Assembly: GCA_945861065.1 (NCBI GenBank) | Contig: CAMASI010000007.1 | Coordinates: 1 to 64,000 of the forward strand | DNA: 64,000 nucleotides | Direction of reading: 5' to 3' | DNA from: Klebsiella pneumoniae | GTDB taxonomy: Bacteria > Myxococcota_A > UBA796 > GCA-2862545 | Shown here: positions 45,240-58,686 of the stretch, piece after piece | Layout of the letters: the number at the start of each line of letters is the position of its first letter | Numbering within the stretch: the first letter of the stretch is position 1 | The notes under the pieces: model-generated | Seen by the model: only the letters and a program-made list of their open reading frames with translations | Told to the model about the DNA's origin: nothing | Databases searched by the model: none | Made by a program: the position numbers and the translations under genes

Positions 45240-45940
45240 GCCGAATCGGACTTGAACCGGTAGCCCACCCCGCGGACGGTCTCGACCCGAGAGCCAACCT
45301 CCTCACCCAGTTTTTCGCGAAGCCGCTTGACGTGGGTGTCTACGGTTCGGGTGACGATGTGAGGAGACATGTCCCATACGTCTCGCAACAAGGCAGGGCG
45401 GCCGACGACCCGACCGGCCCGGCTCGCCAAGACGAACAACAAACGAAACTCCGTCGCTGTGAGTCCCAGCTCGGCGCCATCGACAAAGGCTCTGTGCGCG
45501 CCGCTATCGATCCGCAGCGGACCAAATTCGAGGAGGCTCTCCGAAACTTGGGGCCGTTCATCGTGACGTCGAAGCACGGAGCGAATGCGCAGCATGAATT
45601 CGCGCATCGAAAACTGGCTTTTCACGACGTAATCGTCGGCCCCCACCTCGAATCCGACAACTCGGTCGATCTCGTCACCGCGCGCCGTCAGCATGATGAT
45701 GGGCACGGCCGCCGTTGTCGGAATCGCGCGCAAACGCCGACAAATTTCCGTGCCAGCCATGTCGGGAAGCATGAGGTCCAGCACAACGAGGGCCGGCATC
45801 GCTCGGGCCACGGCGGCCAGTGCTTCTGCGCCGGTAGCAGCGGTAGCCACCTGGAAACCCTCTTTCTGGAGGGCGAGCACCAACATACGACGAAGGTCGG
45901 GCTCATCATCGACGACGAGAACCAGCCGAGGCGGAACCAT
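45236..45940 (-). CDS. phoB: PhoB-like OmpR-family response regulator
   Basis: A 234-residue regulator with receiver domain (VLVVDDEPDL, phospho-acceptor Asp in VVLDLMLPDMAG) and a winged-helix DNA-binding domain ending VETVRGVGYRFKS. The usual Lys-Pro after beta-5 reads YVVKSQFS, so the Lys is kept but Pro is replaced by Ser-Gln. It is the first gene of the phoB-phoR-phoU set and is divergent from the metallopeptidase/barrel gene; no Pho box was identified by eye. Confidence 0.9.
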   Translation of the reverse strand: MVPPRLVLVVDDEPDLRRMLVLALQKEGFQVATAATGAEALAAVARAMPALVVLDLMLPDMAGTEICRRLRAIPTTAAVPIIMLTARGDEIDRVVGFEVGADDYVVKSQFSMREFMLRIRSVLRRHDERPQVSESLLEFGPLRIDSGAHRAFVDGAELGLTATEFRLLFVLASRAGRVVGRPALLRDVWDMSPHIVTRTVDTHVKRLREKLGEEVGSRVETVRGVGYRFKSDSA

Positions 45941-46020
45941 GGGTGGATGTCCTATCGCCTGCGCACGCGACCGCCAGCCAATCGCGCGGTGGGCTGCTAC
46001 AGCCCCGCCGGGAGTGCGGC

Positions 46021-49000
46021 GTGTTTGGTTGTTTGCTCGCTTTCATGCCGCCGGCGCTCGCCGCTTCGTACGACCCAGAACTCCGGTGGCGGACGATAAC
46101 GACAGAGCATTTTCATCTGCACTTTCATCAGGGCGAGGAACAACTCGCGGAGGAACTTTCCCACACCGCCGAGCGTGTATTTGACACGCTCGTCGAGGAA
46201 ATCGCATGGGACCCGCGCGGCCGCATCCACGTCATCATCGTAGACCGCACGGACCAATCGAACGGCTTTGCGTCCACCATTCCGTACAACGCCATCGTCA
46301 TCTATGCGACCGCGCCGATGCCCGACTCTAGCCTAAGCCTGTACGAGGACTGGACTACGGCACTGTTTACCCACGAACTGAGCCACATCCTTCATATCGA
46401 CAGCAACCATGCAATTGTGGCAGCGGCCCGCAAGGTGCTCGGCCGAGTGGCTACGACGCATCAGGCCTCTCCGCGGTGGATCATCGAGGGTTTCGCCACA
46501 TTTCAGGAGACGCGGCAGACCACAGGAGGTCGTGGCCGGGCACCGGCCGCAGAGATGGTGAAACGCACATCGGCGCTTCAGGACCCTTTTCCGCAGCTGG
46601 GCAACCTCGACGGGTTTCAGCCCGATGCACCCGGCGGCAACCTCCGCTACCTGTTTGGGCAGGATTTCATCCAATGGATCGCCGACCACCAGGGGGAACA
46701 GAGTTGGACCCGATGGATTCACCTGTACGGCGGACACGTTCCCTTTCTGCTTCCCACTCAAGCCACCTTTGGGCGATCCTTCCAATCCATGTACAAAGAT
46801 TGGAAGGCGGACGAGATCGCCGACGCATTGTCGGTCGCTGCCGACGTGCGCGCCGCCGGGGAGACCGAGAGCCGTCTGTTGTCGGACCCGGGCGCTTCTT
46901 GCAGCGCACCCGCGTTCTCTCCAGACGGCGATCATCTCGTGTGGAGCTGCTACGACAAGCGCAAGGGTAGCGCGATTTGGCGCACTGACGGTGACGGATA
47001 CGCGCCGGTCATCGAGCTCGACCGGCGCGGGGCCTCGCAATTCACTTGGCGTTCCGACAGCCGGGCCTTCGTGTACGCGGGTGTGCACATCGTCAATCAG
47101 TTCAACACATGGTCGGACGTGTACCTACACGTGCTTGGCGAAGAGGGAACGACAGCGCTGACGAGCGGCAGCCGTGCGAGGGATCCGGATTTCTCCCCTG
47201 ATGGCAGCCGTTTGTTGGTCGTGACCAACAAGGCACAAAACACGCAGCTGGAACGCCTCACCGTCGACCGTCGGCGGGAGGCACTCACGCACCGCACAGA
47301 CCACGCCGTCTTCGCGACGCCGCGGCATTCTCCCGACGGCAACGTCATTGCCGTCAGCGTGTGGGAGCATGGCGCTCGCGACCTGTGGCTCTACGATCCC
47401 GAAGGCAAACCGCTGCGCCGGCTGACCGCCGACCCCGCCATCGAGGCCGACCCCACGTGGTCTGCCGACGGCCACTGGTTGTACTTCACGTCGGATCGAT
47501 CGGGCATCCCTAACGTGTACGCCATCGACATCGCCACGGAGCATTTGTGGCAGGTCACCAACGTCGTCACAGGCGCCGCCAAACCATCGCTTCGCGCCGA
47601 CGGTAAGCTGCTCGCGTGGCAAGAATACTCGGTGGATGGGTGGCAAATCCGAGCCATGGACGTGGATTCATCGCTCTTTTTGGACCGAGGCGTCCTGCCC
47701 CAACCCGTCCACTATGGACCGGCCACCGCGAATCTCATCACGTCCACAAGGCAACCGGCCGCGCCCGAATCACTGGCCTGGGTTGGAGAGCCGTCCAAGA
47801 CGCGGAAACCCTTCGACCTCGGGAACGCCGACCCGTACGGCCAAGCCCCACCAGAGTCGGTCGACAGCTTCGATGATGCGCATGTCAGCGACGTCTTCGG
47901 CGAGGAGGCCGACTATCCGTTCACGTTCGCGCCCCACCGATACCGACCCCTTCCCGGCCTGTTGCCCCGGTACATTCTGCCCTGGTTTCAGTCTACGCCG
48001 CACGCTCCGAGCGATCCCTGGGCTTTCACCTGCATCGATCCAGTGTGGTTCTGCTCCGGCGTGCAGGCCAACATCGCGACGGGCGCGGCGGACCCCCTGC
48101 GACACGCATCCTGGGGAATCAACGCCTCGTACCGGACGGATGCGGCGGCCGGGGGCGGCAGCGCCGGCTTTGTGTGGAACCGCTACTTGCCGGTTGTGGC
48201 CATTGGCGGAAGCACGCTACCCGTCGCCGCAGCCAATCTCTTATTCGTCGACCCAGCGGCGCCCGTGGACGAAAATGGCGACCTGCTCCTCTATGCAACG
48301 GATCCAGCCACACTCTACTACGAGCGGCGAAACACCGGCTATGCGCAGGTTTCTTTCCCGTACCGCCTTCGCAGCACGCTGTTTGGCAGGTACTCGATGA
48401 CCGAACGCAAAGAGCTCGACCCTCTGCCGAAGGACGTTTACCTTCCGCTCGTTCCGCTCCGCGGCACACAAGGGGCGCTGAGCGCGGGTTGGCGATTCGC
48501 GACCTCAGAGCAGACGCCGTACGCCATCAGCACAGAGAACGGCCGTGTCACCAGCGTCGTCGCGAGCGTCTTGACCCCCTGGCTCGGCAGCTTTGTGCAA
48601 GCAGAAGACGGGTCCTCCGTGCCGCTCACCCAAGTCCAACTCACCGCAGACGTGCGCGAATATGTGGTGAATCCGTGGATTCCGAACCACGTCTTTGCCT
48701 TTCAGGGGGGCGTTGGACTCGCTGTCGGAGGCACGCAATACCTCGGCAACTACCAACTCGGCGGCAGCTTTGGCGACAGCGCTTTTTACGTCACGCCCGA
48801 CGAGTTTCGAATGCTGCGCGGCTACCCGTTCGCCTACGACGCCGGCGACTTGTATTGGCTTGGAACGGCCGAGTACCGCGCGCCGCTATTGCGCTTCAAT
48901 CGAGGCTTTGGGACGGTACCGGTCTTCGTGCGCGACCTCAGCATCGCCGCATTCGTAGACGTCGGCAATGCCTTCGTGAACCCGACCGCTGGCACAGGGC

Positions 49001-49194
49001 TTCCGATCACAGCAGCCGCGTTGGGCGAGGAGGCGTTCGGCGACCCCCTCATCGGCGTCGGCGCAGAGGTCACCCTTCGCACCGTGTTGTTGTGGGGCGC
49101 AGGGCTGGACGGGCGCGCCGGCGTTGCCGTTCCCGCCACCTCCATCGACAGCCATGCGCCGGTGCCCTACCTCCAACTCGGAGGTTCGTTCTGA
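46021..49194 (+). CDS. zinc metallopeptidase - TolB-like propeller - outer-membrane barrel protein
   Basis: The 1057-residue protein combines three parts. A signal peptide (FGCLLAFMPPALAA) is followed by a peptidase-MA-like domain with HELSH (about 118-122) and a downstream Glu in RWIIEGFATF (about 156), the gluzincin pattern. A six-bladed WD40/PD40 propeller follows (about 290-610), with FSPDGDHLVWSCYDK, FSPDGSRLLVV and WSADGHWLYFTSDRSG. The C-terminal ~400 residues are a beta-barrel with the Omp85-type motif FRMLRGYPFAYDAG and a terminal Phe (LQLGGSF). GTG at 46021 has GGAG 6 nt upstream. It overlaps the lytic transglycosylase gene. Cleavage of surface or periplasmic proteins is a possibility only. 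Confidence 0.82.
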   Translation: MFGCLLAFMPPALAASYDPELRWRTITTEHFHLHFHQGEEQLAEELSHTAERVFDTLVEEIAWDPRGRIHVIIVDRTDQSNGFASTIPYNAIVIYATAPMPDSSLSLYEDWTTALFTHELSHILHIDSNHAIVAAARKVLGRVATTHQASPRWIIEGFATFQETRQTTGGRGRAPAAEMVKRTSALQDPFPQLGNLDGFQPDAPGGNLRYLFGQDFIQWIADHQGEQSWTRWIHLYGGHVPFLLPTQATFGRSFQSMYKDWKADEIADALSVAADVRAAGETESRLLSDPGASCSAPAFSPDGDHLVWSCYDKRKGSAIWRTDGDGYAPVIELDRRGASQFTWRSDSRAFVYAGVHIVNQFNTWSDVYLHVLGEEGTTALTSGSRARDPDFSPDGSRLLVVTNKAQNTQLERLTVDRRREALTHRTDHAVFATPRHSPDGNVIAVSVWEHGARDLWLYDPEGKPLRRLTADPAIEADPTWSADGHWLYFTSDRSGIPNVYAIDIATEHLWQVTNVVTGAAKPSLRADGKLLAWQEYSVDGWQIRAMDVDSSLFLDRGVLPQPVHYGPATANLITSTRQPAAPESLAWVGEPSKTRKPFDLGNADPYGQAPPESVDSFDDAHVSDVFGEEADYPFTFAPHRYRPLPGLLPRYILPWFQSTPHAPSDPWAFTCIDPVWFCSGVQANIATGAADPLRHASWGINASYRTDAAAGGGSAGFVWNRYLPVVAIGGSTLPVAAANLLFVDPAAPVDENGDLLLYATDPATLYYERRNTGYAQVSFPYRLRSTLFGRYSMTERKELDPLPKDVYLPLVPLRGTQGALSAGWRFATSEQTPYAISTENGRVTSVVASVLTPWLGSFVQAEDGSSVPLTQVQLTADVREYVVNPWIPNHVFAFQGGVGLAVGGTQYLGNYQLGGSFGDSAFYVTPDEFRMLRGYPFAYDAGDLYWLGTAEYRAPLLRFNRGFGTVPVFVRDLSIAAFVDVGNAFVNPTAGTGLPITAAALGEEAFGDPLIGVGAEVTLRTVLLWGAGLDGRAGVAVPATSIDSHAPVPYLQLGGSF

Positions 49195-51137
49195 TCGTTT
49201 TCCTGTGGGCGGTTCGCTGTTTCGCCAGTGACGCAGACGCTGTCGCATTGGGCGACTGTGGTCGAGCGCGCGCGGCGCTCACGTCCACAGACACCGACGC
49301 CGATCGGCTGGCCGCCGCACGCTGCGCACTGGACCTGGGCCGGCCAGAGGACGCCCTTGCCGACCTCCGCGGCGTCTCCGGCTTCAGCGCATGGGTCGCA
49401 TGGATCCGACTCAAGGCACTCGTAGACCTGCAACGGTGGGAAGAGGCGCTGTCGGTGGACATTTCCGAACTGCCGACGTCGGCAAAGGACGCGCTTGAGG
49501 TCGAACGAGGCCGGGCTCAGGGCGCCTTAGGCCGGCCGACCCCCTGGTTGGAGGCCCACACCGATCGGTCGGACGCACGGTTCTACGCCGCAAGCGCCGC
49601 CGCACAACGTGGCGACTCTGTCACCGCGCGCCGTCTGTGGCTGCAAGGGTGGGCAGATGCAAGTCTCGGGGGTTGGGACCAGCGTGCCGCCGAATCGCTC
49701 GCAGGCCTCGGAACCTCGGTCGCTGACGTCCAGAACGTGGACGTCCGCGCCGCCGCCCGTACCCGCGTCTCCTCCCTGAGTCAGGCGGACCGCAACATCG
49801 AAGCGCTAGCGCTGCTGGAGTCACTCTCGCCCAGTCCCGACGTTGCCCAGGCGGCTCGCTACGCGCGCCTCGCCACAGCGGCCAAGGCCTACCCAAAGGC
49901 AATCGATTGGTGGACGGTCGCCCACGGCCCTGCAGCGAGCGCCACCGCTGGGCCGAAGGACCTGTTCGATCATGCGCTTACCTACGCCCGCGCCGACGAC
50001 TACGAAAACGCAGCGGTCGTCTATCGTCGACTCATGGCACAACACCCAGCGACCGATGAAGCGGAATTCGCATCGTTTAAGCTCGGGTATATGCTTTGGG
50101 ACCGAGGAGATTGCGCCGCAGCAATCCCCTTGCTCCTAGACGTCAAAGGCAGCCACCTTGACGAAGCGTTGTGGTTTGCCGGACGCTGTCGTTGGCGGGC
50201 GGGCGATCAGCCCGGCGCTATCGAACTCATGGGTCGCCTGCAGCGGGAAACACCCCGATCGACCTTGGTCGCCGGCGCGGCCTACTGGACTGCCAGGGGA
50301 AAACCCGAAGGTCCTGAGCGCGCCGAAGCGTTGCGATCCGTCCGGTCCCGCTGGCCTGTCTCCCTTTGGGCGTGGTTCATTCCCTCGGGTCCAAACAAAC
50401 CCGCCCGGAACTCTGTCCCGATCCCCCTTCCCGCGGAGCTAGCCGAACAGCCGACCGTTCAGCGCGTCTTAGCCCTACGTGACGCGGGCCTTCTCGATTG
50501 GGCAGCGACGGAACTGCGATCCGTGCGCTGGACCGGCAGCGCCGATCCGCTCCCCGTCGCTTCTCTTCGATTTTCGGTGGGGGAGTACGCCAGCGCCCGA
50601 AAACTCGCTCAACCCGCCTGCTCCGACCCGAGGGCTAAGGCGTTGTGCAGCCCGTTACCGGAACGCGACTTGGTCAGCCGGGTCGCCAAAGAACACGGCC
50701 TGGACCCAGTCCTTGCTTGGGGCGTCATGGAAGCCGAATCAAGCCTGGACCCGAGCGTCACGAGCCCCGTGGGCGCGAGAGGACTCATGCAGCTCATGCC
50801 GACCGTAGCGAAGTCATTGCATGAGGCGCTCATGCCTGGCACGCCATTTGAGCCCGATCGCCTCTACCAAGGGCGATACAATGCTTGGTTGGGGACGTCG
50901 GAGTTGGGACGACTCCAAAACAGGTACAAAACACATCTCGGGGGCACTTCCGCGCCTGCCGTTGTCGCCGCGTACAATGCCGGCACAGACGCAGTGGACC
51001 GCTGGCTCGTTGCGTCAGACGGTGATCCCGCCTCCTTCGCTGACGACATCCCGTGGACTGAGACCCGGCGCTACGTGCGCCGCGTGCTGAGCGTCGCCTT
51101 GGACGTACGCCGCGTGTGGGGTCTCCCAGCGCCGTGA
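49191..51137 (+). CDS. Slt70-type lytic transglycosylase
   Basis: The enzyme cleaves the glycan strand of peptidoglycan to 1,6-anhydro products. The 648-residue protein has a superhelical N-terminal part and the C-terminal goose-lysozyme-like domain: catalytic Glu in GVMEAESSLDPSVTS, then VGARGLMQLMP and PAVVAAYNAGTDAV. No ATG, GTG or TTG gives a signal peptide; CTG at 49191 (GGAGG 6 nt upstream, overlapping the previous stop as CTGA) does, giving IVFLWAVRCFA. Start is inferred on that basis. It is coupled to the peptidase-propeller-barrel gene. Confidence 0.85.
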   Translation: MIVFLWAVRCFASDADAVALGDCGRARAALTSTDTDADRLAAARCALDLGRPEDALADLRGVSGFSAWVAWIRLKALVDLQRWEEALSVDISELPTSAKDALEVERGRAQGALGRPTPWLEAHTDRSDARFYAASAAAQRGDSVTARRLWLQGWADASLGGWDQRAAESLAGLGTSVADVQNVDVRAAARTRVSSLSQADRNIEALALLESLSPSPDVAQAARYARLATAAKAYPKAIDWWTVAHGPAASATAGPKDLFDHALTYARADDYENAAVVYRRLMAQHPATDEAEFASFKLGYMLWDRGDCAAAIPLLLDVKGSHLDEALWFAGRCRWRAGDQPGAIELMGRLQRETPRSTLVAGAAYWTARGKPEGPERAEALRSVRSRWPVSLWAWFIPSGPNKPARNSVPIPLPAELAEQPTVQRVLALRDAGLLDWAATELRSVRWTGSADPLPVASLRFSVGEYASARKLAQPACSDPRAKALCSPLPERDLVSRVAKEHGLDPVLAWGVMEAESSLDPSVTSPVGARGLMQLMPTVAKSLHEALMPGTPFEPDRLYQGRYNAWLGTSELGRLQNRYKTHLGGTSAPAVVAAYNAGTDAVDRWLVASDGDPASFADDIPWTETRRYVRRVLSVALDVRRVWGLPAP

Positions 51138-51236
51138 GCAAGCTGACCTGCTGTTCACCGGGTTCGGCGATGAAGCGACAGCCTCTGTGTTATGGCGCGC
51201 CGGCTCGGCAGTGCCAGGCCAACCAACGAGGAGACA

Positions 51237-51737
51237 ATGACAAGCTGCCCATCGTGTGGAGCCCTGGTCCCGGAAGCCGCCACGCGTTGTAAAGACTGCT
51301 TTGCGGACCTGACGGCGACGAAAAAGAAGAGCAACACAACGCTCGTAGCCCTGTTGGGCATGTTCGCTTTGATGGCCATTATTGGAGCAGGTGTTCTGTA
51401 CTACGGCGCCACGCTGCCCCTAGAGGAGCGCATCCTCGTGGACGAAGACACACGCTCCATCATTTGGACGACCAAGTACCGCTCCGGAATCGAGACGAAG
51501 CGATTGTCATGGGATCAGGTGCAGCGACTAGAATCGGGCACCGGCAGCGCCGGCGGCTTCGAGGTCGTGGCGATCGACCTCAGCGGAAATCGACACACGG
51601 TGATGCGGGGCGAGGTGCCCCTCGCTGGGGAGGCCTCCAGTTACGCATCGCTTATGAACAAACCGTTCACTGACCTAGACAATATCGAGAATTTGAGCCC
51701 CGCACCGAGCCCGACCCCGGCACCCACCGAGCACTGA
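51237..51737 (+). CDS. zinc-ribbon membrane protein
   Basis: 166 residues: a short zinc ribbon (TSCPSCGALVPEAATRCKDC), a basic linker, one membrane helix (about 35-58, LVALLGMFALMAIIGAGVLYY), and an extracytoplasmic/periplasmic domain of about 85 residues with a Pro-rich tail. The ATG at 51237 has GAGG 5 nt upstream; the longer frame begins in the intergenic region. No family function is known. The MreB-like gene follows. Confidence 0.72.
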   Translation: MTSCPSCGALVPEAATRCKDCFADLTATKKKSNTTLVALLGMFALMAIIGAGVLYYGATLPLEERILVDEDTRSIIWTTKYRSGIETKRLSWDQVQRLESGTGSAGGFEVVAIDLSGNRHTVMRGEVPLAGEASSYASLMNKPFTDLDNIENLSPAPSPTPAPTEH

Positions 51738-51783
51738 CGGAGGGCAAATACTCCGAACCCGACCGACTCCCTGGGACATCGCG

Positions 51784-52743
51784 GTGGACCTGGGCACATC
51801 GCGCCTCCGCTGCGTGACCGCGTCGGGCGCTCTGGCCTCGGACGAGCCCTCGCTCATTGCACGCCGCGCCGGTGGAATCATCGTTGCCATGGGCGACGAC
51901 GCCGCCGATCTCCTGGGTCGTGAACCGCCAGGGGTAACCGTCACCCAACCGATTCGATGTGGCGTCGTGGTGGACCCGGTCGCCCTCGGCCCCATGCTTA
52001 CCCGTGCCTTTGAGCGCGCCGGAAGGCGTCGTCCAAGAGTGCTGGCGCTCGGCGGGCCCGGCGGGGAACTAGCGGCGCGCTCTTTGGATGCGGCGTTACG
52101 AAGCGCCGGCGCATCGGACGTGTCCGTGCTCCCGAGCGCCGTCGCAGTCGCAAGCGGCATCGGTCTGCCGTTGCTCGAACCCATCGGCGCCCTCGTCATC
52201 GATATCGGCGCCGGCCAGTTGAGTGCCACGGTCCTGACCGCTGGCGAAGTTGTGGTTCGCAAGGAGGCGACGGTAGGCGGTGACGATGTCACCCTCCGAA
52301 TCGCTGCCTGGCTTCGGGATGCCCATGGTCTTGACCTGGGTCAGCGCGCCTCGGAAGCCCTTAAGGTCCGTCTCGCCGCCGCCCGTCCACCCGGCGACCC
52401 CATCCGCCTGCGATGTCGGGGTCGGGAGGTCTCCACAGGGGCACCCCGGGAGGCAGAAATCGGACAAGCCGAACTGGTCGCAGCGATCAAGCCGTGGGTC
52501 GTCGCGCTGACCCACCTGGTCCTGGACGCGCTGGCCGCCACACCCCCCGAGTTGGCAGGCGACATCGCGGATCGCGGGGCCATCCTGGTAGGTGGGGGCA
52601 GCCGATTGCGTTTCCTCGACGAGGTGCTCCGGGACGAAATTCGGTTGCCCGTGGTCACCCCAGACGCGCCCGAACGTGCCGCAGTCCAAGGCGCAGCCCA
52701 ACTCTTGGCTCGCCCAGCAGAAGTGCGCCCCCTCACGACGTGA
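51784..52743 (+). CDS. divergent MreB-like actin ATPase
   Basis: The 319-residue (at least) protein has actin-fold motifs: phosphate-1 region DLGTSRLRCV, phosphate-2-like VIDIGAGQLSATVL, a conserved GGDDVTLRI (MreB GGD) and the C-terminal adenosine motif ILVGGGSRLRFLDE. It is unlike standard MreB in length and sequence. GTG at 51784 cuts the first strand (WDIAVDLGTS), so the true start may be an ATA at 51748, which has GGAGG 4 nt upstream; no canonical start lies between. No mreC/mreD is adjacent. Cytoskeletal or scaffold function is inferred. Confidence 0.78.
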   Translation: MDLGTSRLRCVTASGALASDEPSLIARRAGGIIVAMGDDAADLLGREPPGVTVTQPIRCGVVVDPVALGPMLTRAFERAGRRRPRVLALGGPGGELAARSLDAALRSAGASDVSVLPSAVAVASGIGLPLLEPIGALVIDIGAGQLSATVLTAGEVVVRKEATVGGDDVTLRIAAWLRDAHGLDLGQRASEALKVRLAAARPPGDPIRLRCRGREVSTGAPREAEIGQAELVAAIKPWVVALTHLVLDALAATPPELAGDIADRGAILVGGGSRLRFLDEVLRDEIRLPVVTPDAPERAAVQGAAQLLARPAEVRPLTT

Positions 52744-52749
52744 CCGTCG

Positions 52750-53730
52750 CTACTCAATCAGTTCGGAGGGTCCAATCGCCTCGTAGGTCACAGAGACCGG
52801 CGTCAACGGCTCCACCTCAAAGTCCGTCAGCAACACGCTGTTCCGCGCCGGCTGATAGGTCCACTGGGTTTCCGGCGTAAACACGACATGCGCACCGTCG
52901 ATGTCGGCCGCGACCTCGATGGATTCCACAATCGGTATCTCAGACAAGAAATATTCTTGCGATGGGTTCGCCACCGTTTCACCTATTTCCCCAAGCACCG
53001 CGGCCCAGTCCTCCGTACAAATCGGGGTCAGAACGCCGCCAAGCGCTTCCGTTACCTCAATGTACCCCGACCCCTCCTCGGCCTCGAGTCCACACCCGCC
53101 CGGCGGCCCCACGATCGAGTGCACGCCCACCATCGATGGCGCGCGCTTCAGGTCGTACAGGTAGTCGATCCACTCCTCCAGCCCGATCGGCACATCCCCC
53201 GAGTGGTCCACTTCGTCTGAAAGCACGATGATTGCCAGCCGGGCCTCTTCGCGAATAAAACCCGCGTTCTGAGTTTGTCCCTTGAGCTCAATCGCCGTGT
53301 ACGCAGCGGCCCGACCCATCTCCGCAGAATCACCCGAAACGCCGAGTCGAGCCATGTCATCAAAAACACTCTCAGGAAACGGGGTGGCGGGATCAATCCA
53401 TTTGACTCCCTGAGCCGCCTGGAGCTGACCCGACTGGGTGGGATCCTCCATGTCCGTGGAAACAACGCCTATGTGGAATAAGAGTCCCGAACTCACAAAC
53501 CACTCGATGAACACGGGGAAATTAACGGCAATCGCGTCTTGCTCGTCGTCCATTGAGCACGAGTTGTCAACGACCCACAACACGTCCACCGACGGCTCCG
53601 TCACCTGAACAAAGCTGTCCACGACCTCCACATTCACCGGCTTCGCCGCCGATGGGACGGCATCCAGCCGGCTTGGGTCTGCGAAACCGACCTCCGAGCA
53701 CCCCGCCGAAAGCGTCAGGAACCACCGCAT
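52750..53730 (-). CDS. VWA-domain lipoprotein
   Basis: 326 residues with a lipoprotein signal (RWFLTLSAGC, lipobox LSAGC). A von Willebrand A domain follows with the MIDAS motif VDVLWVVDNSCSM (D-x-S-x-S), then a metal-binding Asp region (IIVLSDEVDHSGD). The C-terminal ~80 residues form a beta-rich tail. ATG at 53730 is used; a longer frame runs into 5S rRNA and is rejected. It lies next to the rRNA terminator. Adhesion or scaffolding of surface protein partners is the usual role of this architecture; the partner is unknown. Confidence 0.82.
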   Translation of the reverse strand: MRWFLTLSAGCSEVGFADPSRLDAVPSAAKPVNVEVVDSFVQVTEPSVDVLWVVDNSCSMDDEQDAIAVNFPVFIEWFVSSGLLFHIGVVSTDMEDPTQSGQLQAAQGVKWIDPATPFPESVFDDMARLGVSGDSAEMGRAAAYTAIELKGQTQNAGFIREEARLAIIVLSDEVDHSGDVPIGLEEWIDYLYDLKRAPSMVGVHSIVGPPGGCGLEAEEGSGYIEVTEALGGVLTPICTEDWAAVLGEIGETVANPSQEYFLSEIPIVESIEVAADIDGAHVVFTPETQWTYQPARNSVLLTDFEVEPLTPVSVTYEAIGPSELIE

Positions 53731-53796
53731 GCCAGCACCGTAGCCGTGGCTCCCGCCGGCCGCCAGCCGCCCTCGGCCCAACCTTAAACGGAGCGA

Positions 53797-53822
53797 CCCC
53801 ACCCATGAAAACATGGGTGGGG
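53797..53822 (-). terminator. stem-loop at the end of the rRNA operon
   Basis: The arms CCCCACCCATG and CATGGGTGGGG (11 bp) are separated by a 4-base loop, just downstream of 5S rRNA on the minus strand. A short T-run (GTTT) follows about 8 bases later, so it is a plausible, though not classic, intrinsic terminator. Part of its arm sequence recurs in a second stem-loop at 56941-56962. Confidence 0.7.
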
Positions 53823-53833
53823 CCGCAAAAGGG

Positions 53834-53951
53834 TGGCCGGCGATACCTACTCTCCCACCAAGTTGCCCTGGCAGTACCATCGGCGCGACGAAGCTTAACT
53901 TCCGAGTTCGGAATGGGATCGGGTGGAACCTTCGCGCTATCGTCACCGGCC
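53834..53951 (-). rRNA. rrf: 5S ribosomal RNA
   Basis: About 118 nt, starting GGCCGGTGACGATAGCG and ending GGTATCGCCGGCCAC, with terminal arms pairing and the conserved CCGATCCCATTCCGAACTC segment. It is the 3'-most gene of the operon. Confidence 0.95.
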
Positions 53952-54029
53952 ATAAGGATACGCGTATAGGGAGGGGTCGACGTTGTCGATCGGCAAGATC
54001 TTACTCTAAAACCCGTCGTCGGAGCGCAC

Positions 54030-56914
<2,885 letters not shown>

Positions 56915-56940
56915 CGGATAATTGTGCGCTCGATCAACGA

Positions 56941-56962
56941 CACCCATGACGAATCATGGGTG
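56941..56962 (-). other. UUCG stem-loop in the 16S-23S spacer
   Basis: Arms CACCCATGA and TCATGGGTG (9 bp) close a loop that reads TTCG on the transcribed strand, a very stable tetraloop. It lies about 27 bases before the 23S 5' end. The arm CACCCATG recurs in the terminator at 53797-53822. Confidence 0.6.
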
Positions 56963-56999
56963 GATCGACATATACGTCTACCCCATTCCCTATACGCGA

Positions 57000-57011
57000 T
57001 GTAAAAGAACA
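57000..57011 (-). promoter_or_regulatory. boxA-like antitermination site in the 16S-23S spacer
   Basis: The transcribed strand reads TGTTCTTTTACA, close to the boxA consensus TGCTCTTTAACA bound by NusB-NusE. nusB is in this window (30923-31399). An equivalent site in the 16S leader was not found by eye. Confidence 0.55.
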
Positions 57012-57051
57012 AATCGTCGAGTTTTCACTCCACGAAATGCAGGCAGAAAGA

Positions 57052-58686
<1,635 letters not shown>

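Noticed and set aside
48045-49190. Upstream open frame continuing into the transglycosylase gene
   Set aside because: Shadow of the barrel part of the preceding gene; Arg-rich with no domain.
53731-53946. Upstream extension of the VWA lipoprotein
   Set aside because: Runs into 5S rRNA and its terminator.
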